Of a stretch of DNA of 64,000 nucleotides, positions 47,501 through 54,587 are shown piece after piece. Source of the stretch: Dendrophyllia cribrosa (taxonomy: Eukaryota > Cnidaria > Anthozoa > Scleractinia > Dendrophylliidae); NCBI GenBank assembly GCA_024195265.1, contig JAJLRJ010000010.1, positions 7,987,667 to 8,051,666 on the forward strand, read 5' to 3'. Under the pieces are notes generated by a model, which had not been told where the DNA came from, searched no databases, and was given only the letters and a program-made list of their open reading frames with translations. The position numbers were made by a program, and so were the translations under genes. How positions within the stretch are numbered: the stretch's first letter is position 1; each line of letters begins with the position of its first letter.

Positions 47501-50500
47501 GGAAAAAGAAGAGCTTTCAGGGATAAAATCTTGCTTCGAGGAACTATATACGTTTTTAGCAATGCGAGAGATGGGTTCGTTTTACGGATTTCAGCACCAA
47601 AGCGGAGATTCAAAGAATTTCCAAGCACAGTAGTCGCCGGAGGGACTTAAAGGTAAAACAAATTACATTTTTCGATGGAAATTTATCTAGATATCAATCT
47701 GTGATTGAGTTTTTGTTAATGTGTTCTCGTTAGTTTTGGAGAATTGTTTTTAAACGTGTAGCTTAAATTCAGTTGTATTAATTTCTTGAATTTCATCGAA
47801 GACACGGCTCGGCCTCGATGCGCGTTTTCCGTTTTGCTTTTCAACATAAACTAATGGAGATTTGAATAAAATTTATCGAAAGAAGATTGTGTTGTCCATT
47901 TTTATGTGTTTGTTCATTCATTACATAGGTTGAAAAGCGATTTTATGTAAACAAAACAAGACTTGAATTTTATTATAGTTCTAACTTCACTCGCGTGGCC
48001 GTATGCAAATATGTTTGTATTTTTGGCAATTTTGATTTCCAAATCAGTTTCTCAGGCATTTTTTGACAAGCTACAACTGTATTTTTTAACAGTAGTCGTA
48101 ATAGTTATTCTAGACGGAGAAAAAGTTGTTTTTGTGAACTTTTGTACGGTCTAAATGTACTGTGCAGACGGTCGGGTAATACTGTTTTTGAGAATTGCTA
48201 AAATTGAAAAATAGCCCGGTCGTCAATATTAATCTTAATTCTTGTGCTTCCGACCTTTCACCTATTAGTTAAGTTTCATCTTAGTTAAGCTTGTTCAGAG
48301 GGTCTTCAGAGGGCGCCGCTGTTAGGCTAAGCCTAACTATATATATTAGTGTCCTCGTGCAACGCTCCTCCCCACTAACATGAGAATTTGGTTTTATCGA
48401 CTGAGTCGATAAGGTAAATTAGCCACCGTATAAAGATTCGAGATGAGCGACCGTATAAAGATTAAGATAAAGATAAAGTTTAAGATTCGAGCTTTCTCGA
48501 ATCTTTATACGGTGGCTAATTTACCTTATCGACTCAGTCGATAAAGCCAAATTCTCGTGCTTCACTAGCCTGCGTAGCTGGCGGTTTTTTTGTTGGCGCG
48601 CGCGATAATTCGCGAGCGGCAAAGCCGCGCGTTTCGAGTTACGGCGAAGCCGTGAGAAACCGCGGTTTCTCACGGCTTCGCCGCTCGAAACTCGAAACTC
48701 GCGGCTTCGCCGCTCGCGAATTATCGCGCGCGCCAACAAAAAAACCGCCAGCTACGCAGGCTAGTGCTTCACCCCCTCACCGACGCAGCACCACAGTTTC
48801 TCTAGAAACTAACCCCATTCCTCCCCACTAACGGCTGCTTAGAAGACTAGTGGTATGGTCTATCATTATCTTTTAATCTATTATTTTCTTGTAATATAAA
48901 TATATTGTAGGTGGCGACTCCAATTTATTCGCTCCGAATTCCGTGGCCAGTTACCGAAGCCTTTTAGTGACGCACCCAATGCCACCAAAATTATTCCCAC
49001 ACATATGAATGATATGAACGAAGAAGAGCCTTCAAGATATGTAAGTACCATCGACCTTATTATTAGAATTGAATAGTCGTCCAGCAATGATCTGTAGAGG
49101 TGCGGTGGTGTCCCGGGGGGGGAGGGTGGGTGGGTGGGGGGGGAGGGGGGATTCCCATATAAAAATGAAGGGGGGGGCTCGTCGGAAATTTTCGACAAAC
49201 ACCCAAAAAGGTACCAGAATCTCGTTCAATGGGTATGGCTCAAAAGAAGTTTTATCCCTAAGAGGTACCAATTCAAAACAACACACGCCATATTTCTGTC
49301 ATATCTTTTTGGCTCAATACCCCAAAAGGTACCGAATAATTTTAACCTTGGTCATTTTAGATTTTGGCACCCTAAGCGGTACCAATCTACCAACGTTGAC
49401 CCCTAAAAGGTACGACGAGTACCCCTGTCATTTTTATATAGGAGTCCCCCCCCCCCCGGGTTGTAGTGGTCAGCACGTTGGAATTCAGTTCCGATGATCG
49501 GTGGTTCGACGCATGCTCTCTTTCTTCTTATAATAACTTCATTAAAATTCCAAGCGTTTGCATTGACATTTACATAAAAAGCAAATTTACACACTAATGA
49601 AATTATAAAGAAAACAACAAGTTAACAGCTAAAGGCATAAACAGTGAAGTAAACAAGTAAAGTATAATTACAGAAAATTGAATTGATGCTGACTTACTCG
49701 GCATAAAAGAAAATGAAGGGACAGCCGTACTCCGGCAGTAACTGCTCGGCCGTTGTGTTGTTTCCTTAGACAATTGTCTCTCTCAACCCACAATCCTCGT
49801 CACATTTTGTTGGGACATCTCACCCTCAAAACATATTCGCCCTACAATTGGCGTCCTTCCCTCCCAATGTCAAATCAGATAGATAGATAGAAACTTTATT
49901 AAAGTGTCAAAAGCCATCTAGCTAGGGAAAAAAAATCCCTTACTAATTTGGGGACACCAAAACATGTGTCCCAACAAATGTGGCGAGAATTGCAGGTTTG
50001 CATGTATAAATGGGTACCCGTGACACAATGCTGAGGATAACCCTGTGATGGGCTAGCATTTCATCCAGGGGGAGTAGCAATATTCCTAGTTGCTTCACGC
50101 TACGAAAACCGGGTTAAGTGGGTATCCTGTGGCTCGTGTAAAACTTTACTTTACTTTACAACAATGATCACAAGCGGTAGCAGCAGACAAGAGCACACAT
50201 GGCGAAGAAAGCAGGTCGGACAAGAAAGCCTTTTCGCGTTCTGTTCGACAGGGATTGATTATGGTGATGGTGATGAAGATGATGATGATGATGGTGATGA
50301 TGATGATGATGATGATAATGATGGTCTGCAAATGGGTATAGAATTTGACAATGTTGGGCTGAAATTGGATGTTTGCTTTCTGGTTCGAAAATGGGTATAT
50401 GTTTTTGCCGTATGGCCTTAAGAAATGGGGAAGTTTTAATGGTTAGCGGGTCAGGAAAATCACATTGTTAGGTCTAAAATTGGGTTATGGCTTCAAAAAG

Positions 50501-51969
50501 AGGGTCGCACACTCATGCCAAAAATTTTGAGGAGCCCCTCCCCACCCCCACCCCTGTCCCCCCTCATCCCCGTCCCCCCCCCCCCCCCCTCCCCCGGGAG
50601 GTTGTAAATTAATCTAACGAATCCTTCTATTCTTTAACAGATTTCTGTTACAAAATGCGACTTCCTTGTGGACTTAGAGACAAAGAAAGAAACTGAACGG
50701 GAACCAAATTTTGTGAAACGAAAGAAAGAATGGGAGGTGGTGGTTAAAAAGCCATTTCTAGACGCGGAAAGGTGGGTAATATGACAGCCACGTTAGTAAA
50801 GAATAAAACTGTACCCTTTTCTTCTCCAAAACTTGTCCGAGTGCGTAGTTTTCGTAAGCTGGCGCATGTTAGAAGCAAGAACGAAAGTCATGGAGAAATT
50901 CTACTTCCTGCTGCTTCTTGTGAGCATGTAAATGTAGCAAACGAAAGCGAGTTTAGATTTTAATCTGATCAAAAGAAAATTCGAGTTGATTGAGTGCAAG
51001 GCAGAAAGAGCTTGTACTCATAGATTTGATGTAAGAAAATTCGAGTTGATTGAGTGCAAGGCAGAAAGAGCTTGTACTCATAGATTTGATGTAAGAAAAT
51101 TCGAGTTGATTGAGTGCAAGGCAGAAAGAGCTTGTACTCATAGATTTGCTGTAAGTTCGAAGAAGAGTAATGTTATACGTCAAACGATGGCGTGAATTAA
51201 AACTTCGATCAAATTATTGAGAGTATTAAAATTAGGGGTAAAAAGACAGCATTGGTAAATTTATCTTACGTTTATAGAGAATTAGAATTTTTCCGTTTAT
51301 TGTTCAATTTGTCAATTTTTTTCTGTTGACGGTTGGCGGTAAAAGTTTTTTATTTGTCAGTTGGCTATTGCAAGTTAAGTTATTGTATGGTTGACAGTAA
51401 AATCGATTGAGACCCTGATGACATTCTAAAGCTCCTATGTGCCAACTCGTGAAAACAAAATTGCGGACCTCCCCCCTCCAAGACGTTTTGCTTCACCGAG
51501 CCCCAAACCTCTGCGTCCAACTACCCACCCTCCCTCTCCCTCCAACACCGTCCCCATGGGTAAGGTAGGTGACCATTACTATTGCAGACTCAATATTCAC
51601 CGACCTTCCCCTTTCCCAGGCGCTTTGCACCACCTCCCCCACCCCTTGCGGCCAACTCCCCACCCTCCCATCTCTTCAACACCGTCCCCATGGGTAGGGC
51701 AGGTGACCATTACATATCGCTGGCTCAATGTTAACAGCCGATCGAACGATCTGCTGTAACTCGTTCAACCACGCATCGCATATTCACGAGTTCGTTGTGT
51801 TTGTAGATCTCACCGCCTCTTCAGAGCGTTTTATATTCCGTTCGTATCCCACCGCTACACAACTTATTTAAACTATGTCTTACTGAGATCACTGCGGACG
51901 ACGAATACGAAGACGAGGAAAGGAAAAGGGAAAAAGGAGTCGGCGAGACAAGACGAAAGCACAAGTTAA
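15192..51969 (+). CDS. ALG9: ALG9, dolichyl-P-Man alpha-1,2-mannosyltransferase, 18 exons
   Basis: ER multipass GT-C/GT22 enzyme that adds alpha-1,2-mannose from dolichyl-P-mannose to lipid-linked Man6- and Man8-GlcNAc2 during N-glycan precursor assembly. Exons: 15192-15277, 17848-17992, 26072-26206, 28510-28580, 29809-29897, 30449-30522, 35626-35687, 36351-36438, 36753-36858, 38407-38495, 38847-38889, 40338-40420, 41865-41936, 42756-42885, 45110-45257, 48911-49040, 50641-50771, 51807-51969. All have GT/AG borders and matching phases, giving 614 aa (human about 611). Key motifs: SDCDETFNYWEP (66-77) with the GT22 acidic residues, GFQTWEYSP, RSYAYLLLH, EERFLFPIYP, CVGKEWYRFPSS, SEFRGQLPKPF, MNDMNEEEPSRY. 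The 43-bp exon 11 was found by phase and is the least certain. The basic C-terminus is diverged. Confidence 0.95.
15278..17847 (+). other. ALG9 intron 1
   Basis: Non-coding. Contains a poly-G tract at about 15744-15787, a tandem duplication at 16358-16937 and, at about 17560-17720, a common dispersed repeat with the wording atgccccctgaccccccta. Confidence 0.6.
16358..16937 (+). repeat. Direct tandem duplication in ALG9 intron 1
   Basis: Copy 1 about 16358-16667, copy 2 about 16677-16937. Shared blocks include gtcaaatatgcatgcataat, acattttgtggaatggttag and aaatatgcaatttcttg. Copies differ by indels. Confidence 0.8.
18150..18180. repeat. Poly-T/poly-G tract
   Basis: T8 followed by a run of about 26 G. 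Similar G runs of 15-36 occur at about 888-916, 4446-4469, 15750-15780 and 26371-26405, with C runs near 41287, 41437, 57571 and 63440. Some are transposon tips; others have no clear element. Confidence 0.8.
18215..18389. mobile_element. 175-bp MITE with 9-bp target duplication
   Basis: Terminal GGGCTGTCATTAAG and complement. TGATATACA flanks it at 18206-18214 and 18390-18398. A 9-bp duplication fits Mutator-like elements. Confidence 0.85.
18797..18965 (+). mobile_element. tRNA-headed SINE, 5' part
   Basis: A-box-like tggtgagctcagttgtgagc and B-box-like ggttgcaggtttta, then a SINE body ending near cttctcacacttaa. The rest of a SINE-like body, starting with a similar ttctcacacttaa, appears at 25790 beyond the retrotransposon. 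Confidence 0.5.
19056..19221 (+). repeat. Two 83-bp direct repeats upstream of gag
   Basis: Each has a ctccctgc block, gatttcccg/gctttcccg, and ttgtactttg followed by tgtactttta/cgtactttta cccgcgc. Possibly part of the element's terminal or promoter region. Confidence 0.7.
19413..20630 (+). CDS. Gag-like protein of the YR retrotransposon (SAP + zinc knuckle)
   Basis: About 405 aa from Met at 19413; the frame is open from 19371. The N-terminus, YAQLTNEVLRLLCQQKSLPV followed by GNRNALIERLK, has the SAP DNA-binding helix pattern. A Pro/Ser/Glu-rich middle follows. The C-terminal part holds a CCHC knuckle (CFTCGGADHMSHSC) and further Cys/His (CNRTPCPYPHRCSVVNC). Retrotransposon coat-type role inferred. 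Confidence 0.7.
   Translation: MSNYAQLTNEVLRLLCQQKSLPVTGNRNALIERLKAKPNAKRAANRVADRAPATRGKRRKASSTTTRNLALNPTSDVDAAEEILLDEPVEKDTTETTPSEPHAASEPSSSEASRESQLPITVDQITTIVSAIVESKMAALSPLPPRQASPATVNFGDPNAVQQLITSSTGPPNPGDIAAHVDEKTRKAIVNGEYVDFVSLLHENSTAPSNIHDLLTLTINGESLPISFPNQRRAKKVPIDSFDRWLSAFSVFSTVLLSAFPHRAVEMFAYLHIIQSANKKFLGLSWLAYDIDFRRRAARDPTLSWSKIHPQLYLEKFTGLSRSACFTCGGADHMSHSCPLSPRRDKSSPVSDPCCNFNRGSPCNRTPCPYPHRCSVVNCDEAHPATSHSSQRHSKSAKPSNHKHR
20464..21718 (+). pseudogene. Reverse transcriptase of the YR retrotransposon, frameshifted
   Basis: RT signatures run through two frames: SPLGLVPKK, then DKWRTIFHLSYP, MSKTDIQSAFRIIPI, FGLRSAPFLFN and the catalytic box ILDDFF, then SLIGSLQFACKVV. One frame change lies near an A7 run at about 20934-20940, the compensating change between about 21370 and 21445, and a stop at 21716-21718. 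The start overlaps gag in another frame. Confidence 0.75.
21760..22242 (+). pseudogene. RNase H-like domain of the YR retrotransposon
   Basis: FYTNASGSIGYGAYL, WQELFPIYLACALWG, and FYCENQAVVSIINTKSSK with HLEGLQNGVADSLSRF are the usual DIRS-type RNase H blocks. The first catalytic Asp appears as Asn in TNASG, which suggests loss of activity. Confidence 0.7.
22265..23236 (+). pseudogene. Tyrosine recombinase of the YR retrotransposon, 3' end interrupted
   Basis: Phage-integrase fold: N-terminal helices, then GFLRCSEL (first catalytic Arg), HSFRIG (H-x-x-R), GRWRCDSYERYI (Trp in place of the second His, then the Tyr nucleophile). It would resolve circular cDNA into the genome. The frame stays open to 23311, but the last 25 or so residues come from a transposon inserted at 23237. 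Confidence 0.8.
23237..25074. mobile_element. 1.84-kb inverted-repeat element inside the recombinase ORF
   Basis: Both ends read GGGTTATTCCAGAAAAAATC inward, continuing to cccgacggatggca and G/C-rich blocks (ggaaatccgggcggg). ATT flanks it (23234-23236, 25075-25077). No transposase ORF. Contains a Harbinger-type MITE. Confidence 0.8.
23755..24188. mobile_element. 434-bp Harbinger-type MITE with CAGCCCGGGCTG repeats
   Basis: Ends GGGGCCGATTACATGGCGAA and complement, TTA on both sides (23752-23754, 24189-24191). About ten copies of the palindromic block tttcagcccgggctgaaa or half of it fill the body. Confidence 0.85.
25790..26025 (+). mobile_element. SINE-like body, 3' part
   Basis: Wording atgttaaagaacctgctc...gtataggacattgtccctgatgagtgg is typical of the body of cnidarian tRNA-derived SINEs. 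Ends in an A-rich tail (atcaaatcaaatcaaaaataaaa). The head is missing here. Confidence 0.5.
26346..27344. mobile_element. 1-kb TTA-flanked element carrying an ORF
   Basis: Ends GGGACGGGCCATTATTGTTC and, reversed, GGGACGGACCATTATTTTTC. TTA at 26343-26345 and 27345-27347. A long G run follows the left end. Near both ends are attgtttgcag-like repeats. Starts 140 bp after ALG9 exon 3. Confidence 0.75.
26661..27071 (+). CDS. Unrecognised 136-aa ORF inside the TTA element
   Basis: Open frame from 26661 to 27071, ordinary amino-acid complexity with many Cys (HISCHMPFICASCCVGI) and the segment PDDITIKANGSLTVYKLFGV. Richer in GC than its surroundings. No family recognised. Could be a remnant of host or transposase sequence captured by the element, or chance. 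Confidence 0.3.
   Translation: MCQGLRSKYQWVFIRGIPLALPFNVDILSRNGQVSEVCHLPDDITIKANGSLTVYKLFGVTYGDGNRFKSAMACLYRWYHRPGGTSIMACGNNVNEDQDFGTVESRKSLLLPLHISCHMPFICASCCVGIKMVSDV
27421..27735. repeat. Two copies of the 136-bp satellite family
   Basis: Blocks ggcattggagggag, gggtggggagtt and aaaatgcctat...atggtcacctgtc repeat twice and match the main array at 38985-40175. Another partial copy lies at about 28300-28420. Confidence 0.75.
28732..29375. mobile_element. 644-bp TTAA-flanked element
   Basis: Ends AGTGCACATTAAGTGAAATT and, reversed, AGTGCATGCACATGAAGTG, both leading to tgaaatttcactacc. TTAA at 28728-28731 and 29376-29379 (piggyBac/Kolobok type). Holds a nested hairpin. Confidence 0.8.
28925..29077. 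repeat. Hairpin element nested in the TTAA element
   Basis: Arms agccctt...aacctttctcattt and complement, with a second inner palindrome aatttcgggcag/ctgcccgaaat. Confidence 0.65.
30713..31225 (-). pseudogene. LINE ORF2 C-terminal fragment
   Basis: Minus-strand frames give RLIFKAVMVYKPLNCLVPDY, YNLRDSENKLAVPLPHTNYY and SGAVLWNTLPSDIR...MENRL-stop (stop at 30893-30895), the classic C-terminus of jockey/CR1-like non-LTR elements. A one-base shift separates the last two blocks. The 3' end has a (CAT/ATG)n run at about 30719-30742. Confidence 0.8.
31561..33377. mobile_element. 1.8-kb TA-flanked element with CGAGTTTCGAG subterminal repeats
   Basis: Ends CAGTACCTGTCAAAGGTAAG and complement, TA at 31559-31560 and 33378-33379. 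Within 120 bp of each end lie many cgagtttcgag units. The CAGT start and TA duplication resemble pogo/Tc1-mariner. No transposase ORF. Contains a MITE at 32421-32955. Confidence 0.8.
32421..32955. mobile_element. 535-bp Harbinger-type MITE rich in gggtgaccc blocks
   Basis: Ends GCGCCTGTTTACATGGAGGG and GGGCCTGTTTACATGGAGGG (right complemented), TTA at 32418-32420 and 32956-32958. Body has repeats of ggagggtgaccctg and gcgggctat. Confidence 0.85.
33545..33960. repeat. Long imperfect inverted repeat
   Basis: Outer arms ccaatatcacgctagcatgg and near-complement, inner arms gcatttttacaaagaaatgt and complement. About 416 bp. Likely a MITE. Confidence 0.6.
34636..35579 (+). pseudogene. 3' end of an L1/Tx1-like LINE with A-tail
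   Basis: ORF2 C-terminus: LDWEKIYSLSFQITLDTKLR, FQYKILLSHRI, then the zinc-binding block CYFCKEELETIEHFFFQC. A one-base shift in a T run near 34915 moves the frame to FWNEVNNILKSQ...LLPLLKQ-stop (35222-35224). The 3' UTR has tandem repeats of about 70 bp (35291-35540) and ends with aataaaatctttc plus A tail at 35578. Inserted 47 bp before ALG9 exon 7. Confidence 0.8.
35775..35900 (+). mobile_element. tRNA-headed SINE fragment
   Basis: ggcgtggccttgaggttagg (A box region) and taggtcccaagttcttctct (B box region) plus ctgaccactgcatgaattt, the usual body of a coral SINE. Lies about 90 bp after ALG9 exon 7. Confidence 0.6.
36940..38165 (+). repeat. 105-bp satellite array, ALG9 intron 9
   Basis: About eight units of gactcaaaagttagaaccac - gcataataaacagtaccac - ggaaagtactgctc - agctttcatttgaatggtca - cactttaggatttcatcc. 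Spacing of successive units is 105-106 bp at 37301, 37407, 37512 and 37618. Interrupted at about 37670-37855 by unrelated sequence. Confidence 0.85.
38541..38650. repeat. CCGTACGCCATGAC repeat fragment
   Basis: Shares tccgtacgccatgac, agccaaat and tcagtcaataag-like blocks with the insert at 8793-9415; a reversed relative is at about 43925-44010. Confidence 0.5.
38985..40175 (+). repeat. 136-bp minisatellite array, ALG9 intron 11
   Basis: About nine units of exactly 136 bp or close to it, each starting around acctgccttacccatgggga and holding ggtggggagttggatg and agcaaaatgcctaagag. Minus-strand frames are open across units and give false Pro-rich proteins. Confidence 0.95.
40530..41470 (+). 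repeat. Imperfect 120-150 bp tandem repeats with poly-C, ALG9 intron 12
   Basis: Units share ctccctagctagtggcattc, accccaaaagtaacac, cccttcactcctgcagtgg and ttgatctgggg. C runs of 16 and more occur near 41290 and 41430. Confidence 0.8.
41505..41735 (+). mobile_element. tRNA-derived SINE, cnidarian type
   Basis: A box tggtgcagtggtga (41517-41530), B-box-like ccgggttgagtttg, then the familiar body ctgagggtttttctacggg...aaaactaacatttctaaatt. Lies 130 bp before ALG9 exon 13. Confidence 0.75.
42200..42600 (+). repeat. 105-bp satellite array, ALG9 intron 13
   Basis: Three to four units of the same family as 36940-38165. Ends with an inverted half unit (acctttctaacttttgagtc), making a small hairpin. 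Confidence 0.85.
42896..43223. mobile_element. CCAAT-rich MITE copy 1, next to ALG9 exon 14
   Basis: Ends GAGCAGTTTTCAATTGAGTG and complement, TA on both sides. The first 50 or so bp are duplicated in tandem. The body has several CCAAT/ATTGG boxes and gaaaacgcgtgc. Starts 10 nt after the exon 14 donor. Confidence 0.85.
43531..43812. mobile_element. CCAAT-rich MITE copy 2
   Basis: 282 bp, nearly identical to copy 1 without the end duplication. TA at 43529-43530 and 43813-43814. Confidence 0.9.
44541..44641. repeat. Short foldback element
   Basis: Arms gtacaattcaggg...gatttgaaat in inverted order around a gagcgcgaagcgtgag centre. Likely a MITE core; flanks tggtaattggattgag/ttcaattactaatt extend the symmetry. 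Confidence 0.6.
44819..44884. repeat. Palindrome ggtgtccaattacagct
   Basis: Arms of about 30 bp (ggtgtccaattacagct and complement) around attacaaaaagttgtaat. Confidence 0.75.
45275..45459. mobile_element. Foldback MITE after ALG9 exon 15
   Basis: Arms of about 85 bp starting aacaaatttacaccgg and covering taaatcgtggtaaata. Begins 17 nt downstream of the exon 15 donor (exon ends 45257). Confidence 0.85.
45873..46310. repeat. Dispersed 440-bp repeat, copy 2
   Basis: Matches 11292-11741 along its length in the same orientation. Confidence 0.8.
46314..46647. repeat. Element with aaacctgtattaa ends
   Basis: Left aaacctgtattaaacgg and right end, reversed, aaacctgtattaagcg. Body repeats gtgtccgcttaat/gtccccttaatat. 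Unclassified inverted-repeat element. Confidence 0.5.
47041..48381. other. Unassigned GC-rich block in ALG9 intron 15
   Basis: Starts with a palindrome gccgggccgaaggcccggc and a GC/CpG-rich stretch to about 47400, then AT-rich sequence. ORFs such as 47448-47633 and 47963-48154 show no family feature. Looks like the 5' part of an unknown repeat. Confidence 0.35.
48382..48556. repeat. Foldback element tttatcgactgagtcgata
   Basis: Arms of about 65 bp (gagaatttgg, ttatcgactgagtcgataag, ccgtataaagattcga) around a short spacer. Confidence 0.8.
48566..48763. mobile_element. 198-bp near-perfect hairpin MITE with 9-bp duplication
   Basis: Starts TAGCCTGCGTAGCTGGCGG and ends with its complement. GTGCTTCAC flanks it exactly (48557-48565, 48764-48772). 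Mutator-like duplication length. CpG-rich and able to fold along almost its whole length; lies about 150 bp before ALG9 exon 16. Confidence 0.9.
49112..49460. mobile_element. C/G-tipped GGTACC MITE, copy 3 (uninterrupted)
   Basis: Tips CCCGGGGGGG and CCCCCCCGGG, inner arms attcccatataaaaatga, body of ggtacc blocks. It provides the empty sites for the inserts in copy 2. Starts 71 bp after ALG9 exon 16. Confidence 0.8.
49462..49560 (+). mobile_element. tRNA-headed SINE fragment
   Basis: A-box-like tgtagtggtcagcacgttgg and B-box-like ggtggttcgacgc directly after the MITE. The head base of the SINE may be cut by that insertion. Confidence 0.45.
50262..50323 (+). repeat. GAT/GGT trinucleotide microsatellite
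   Basis: About 20 triplets of gat with some ggt. Yields false Asp-rich and Ile-rich ORFs. Confidence 0.95.
50973..51152 (+). repeat. Three 60-bp perfect tandem repeats, ALG9 intron 17
   Basis: Unit gaaaattcgagttgattgag...catagatttgatgtaa repeated with a strict 60-bp period and almost no mismatch. Because 60 is a multiple of three, frames on both strands stay open. Confidence 0.95.
51430..51735 (-). repeat. Two diverged copies of the 136-bp satellite family (reverse)
   Basis: Contains tccccatgggtaaggtaggtgaccat and ccaactacccaccctcc, the complement of the 38985 array. Sits just before the last ALG9 exon. Confidence 0.75.
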
Positions 51970-52028
51970 CAAGATGAATGGTCATGTTTAAAGCTGAGAA
52001 AATAGTTCCATATTATGTTTTGTAAAAC

Positions 52029-52034
52029 ATTAAA
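52029..52034 (+). terminator. Possible ALG9 polyadenylation signal
   Basis: ATTAAA 60 bp after the stop codon. The satellite that follows has several AATAAA copies, so the true site is uncertain. Confidence 0.35.
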
Positions 52035-52069
52035 TTACTAATAATAGTGCAGGAAAGTACCGGATTTCT

Positions 52070-52575
52070 TCAACAGACTCTCAAAAGTTAGAACCACCTT
52101 GTATAGCATAATAAACAGCACCACAGGAAAATAGTGCTCAAAAGCTTTCATACTTAAGGATTTCATCTACAGACTCAAAAGATAGAACCACCTTGTACAG
52201 CATAATAAACAGTACCACAGGAAAGTACTGCTCAATAGCTTTGATTTGAATGGTAACACTTTAGGATTTCATCCACAGACTCAAAAGTTAGGACCACCTT
52301 GTACAGCATAATAAACAGTACCACAGGAAAGTACTGCTCAATAGCTTTGATTTGAATGGTAACACTTTAGGATTTCATCCACAGACTCAAAAGTTAGGAC
52401 CACCTTGTACAGCATAATAAACAGTACCACAGGATAGTACTGCTCAGTAGCTTTGATTTGAATGGTCACACTTTAGGATTTCATCTACAGACTCAAAAGT
52501 TAGAAGGTCTTAGAACCACCTTTCACATCGTAATAAACAGTACCACAGGAAAGTACTGCGCAATAGCTTTCATTT
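52070..52575 (+). repeat. 105-bp satellite array just after ALG9
   Basis: About five units of the family seen at 36940 and 42200, with units 2-4 nearly identical. Confidence 0.9.
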
Positions 52576-53567
52576 ATATGGTTAAAACCAGTTTACTGTA
52601 GTCCTTAACCAGTTAACTTATACAATGTTTTCCCCGCTAATTTGTATGTGTGTATGTTTTTTTGCGATTCCCAGAATTCTTACTATCGAAGGGAATATTG
52701 AAGTAGTTGTTTTCTCAAATTGAAAAACGTTAAAATCGTGTTTCTAGATCATAAAGAAATAAAGGTAGTTTGTGAAAACAAGCAACTAACTTGATCGAAA
52801 TTGCTTGTAATAAAATATATTTAAAAATTTCATTTAACCTAAAAATTTTTCAATTTTCAAGTTGCAATCCATTTCCATCCTGGCCATCTGCTGCTAAACA
52901 AGAAATAATAGTTTCAGCGCGCACTAATATAATAATTGTTAACAAAACTGGATCATTATTTTCAGATTTCCTTTGATATAAATATGTCTTTTGGCTTTTC
53001 AAAGCGATCCTAAAAATTAATGTGGTTACACAACGACTTCCAATAATACAAATGTGAGTGGGTCCGAATACTATATATGATATCGAGTCGATTTTTATTA
53101 CGTTCATCTTCTCTACAGAAATAATTCTATATATATTTACTTCATATATAATATATACTTCATTGAGCTATAATCACTTTAACACAACTACTGACTCTGC
53201 GAAATAACTATTTTTAATACGTTAATGTTTAAATAAAATACGTTTTAAAACTTTGTGCGAAATCTTGCTCTTTTCCCTTTGAAAACTGGCTTTAATTAAT
53301 TGTTTGACTCTGTTTTCCACTAAAGGCGACCGTCCTTTAGAAAGTTTTTTTGAGAATGAGGTGCTACTTGCAATACCGTAGAATACCGCATCAGTATTCA
53401 AACCAAAATCAATCGTGACTTGCTCGCACGCGTTTTCCCGTGCTTGGCGTTGGCTGCATGTATTTGTTTTTCGAGTTCTGATTGGTTCATTGGATTGTCT
53501 GTAATTACTTTGGTTTGACACCCAACTGAAGACCGCTTGCTCAATGAAACATTCCATCCTAGCAATA

Positions 53568-53797
53568 GATCATTTTACAGTTGTGTGCTTGGTGACCTGG
53601 CCTTTGAATGGAAGTGAGGCTGGAGGTGACCTTGTTATGATACAGAACTTAGTGCTTTTCATATGTAAATTCAGTTAGTTAGCATGAGAAAAACATTAAC
53701 ATATGAAAAGCACTAAGGTCTGTATCAAAACAAGGTCACCTCCAGCCTCGCTTCCATTTAAAGGCCAGGTCACCAAACACACAACTGTAAAATGGTC
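53568..53797. mobile_element. 230-bp TA-flanked long-arm MITE
   Basis: Arms of about 95 bp beginning GATCATTTTACAGTTGTGTG, with ccttgttatgatacagaa inner part, flanked by TA. Confidence 0.8.
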
Positions 53798-54480
53798 TAT
53801 TGGAAATAAGATTCAGTTTCTGGGAATACTGCTAAATCTTTCAGGTGAAATCATACCAGAAAACCAAAACTAGCTAAAATGCCGTTAAGAAGTTATAAAG
53901 CCGCCAAGAAACAACAGATAGACATCATTTAATGAGGCTGTTAATCCAGGTTTATTTATAACTTTGATAAATCCTTATGTTTTTGTCGTTGCGGATTCCT
54001 GTTGTTAGCATGGGCCCCCTGTGGTATTATTCAACGTCTTTTTTTTCGTATCCACTTGGAAAACGTCCCTGAGACAGGCCTTATGCTGTCCAATTTTAAA
54101 ACAATCAGATAAAACAAAATCGACGCTTACTGTAGCTGTTTAGCTAAAACAGAATCAGTGGAAGGCTCAAACTTTGTTTGATCGGAGAAAGTAGCTTTGG
54201 TTGAAGGATCAAAACTGTCCCAAATTAAAACTAAATACCTTTTTCGTACACGAAATCCTTATAGAACACTAATAGAAAGATATCATGTGATTTTTTGAAG
54301 AGAGAATTAACCATTATCAGAGTTTTAGCAAGTTTTCCATGCCACAAAGCGAAACAAACTTGAAAATATTGGCCCAATTGGGGTAGTTTACATGAAAACA
54401 AGTCAACATTGGTTCAACCTGGTAATGGCTTTCCTCGCTGTAAAAATATATGTTCTTGTTTATGTGCATGGCTTCATCCT

Positions 54481-54587
54481 GGGGTCAATTTAATAATACT
54501 TTTACAAGTGTAGCCATTGTTTCAGAGGTTGAAAACAATAGCTACACTTGTAAATTACAAGTGTAAAAGTTTTATTAAATTGACCCC
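54481..54587. repeat. Foldback element ggggtcaatttaata
   Basis: Arms ggggtcaatttaataatact...acaagtgtagc and complement, 107 bp. Confidence 0.75.

Noticed and set aside
50146..50421. Asp-rich and Ile-rich ORFs
   Set aside because: Products of the GAT microsatellite.
50953..51195. ORFs on both strands at the 60-bp repeats
   Set aside because: Open only because the period is a multiple of three; no conserved features.
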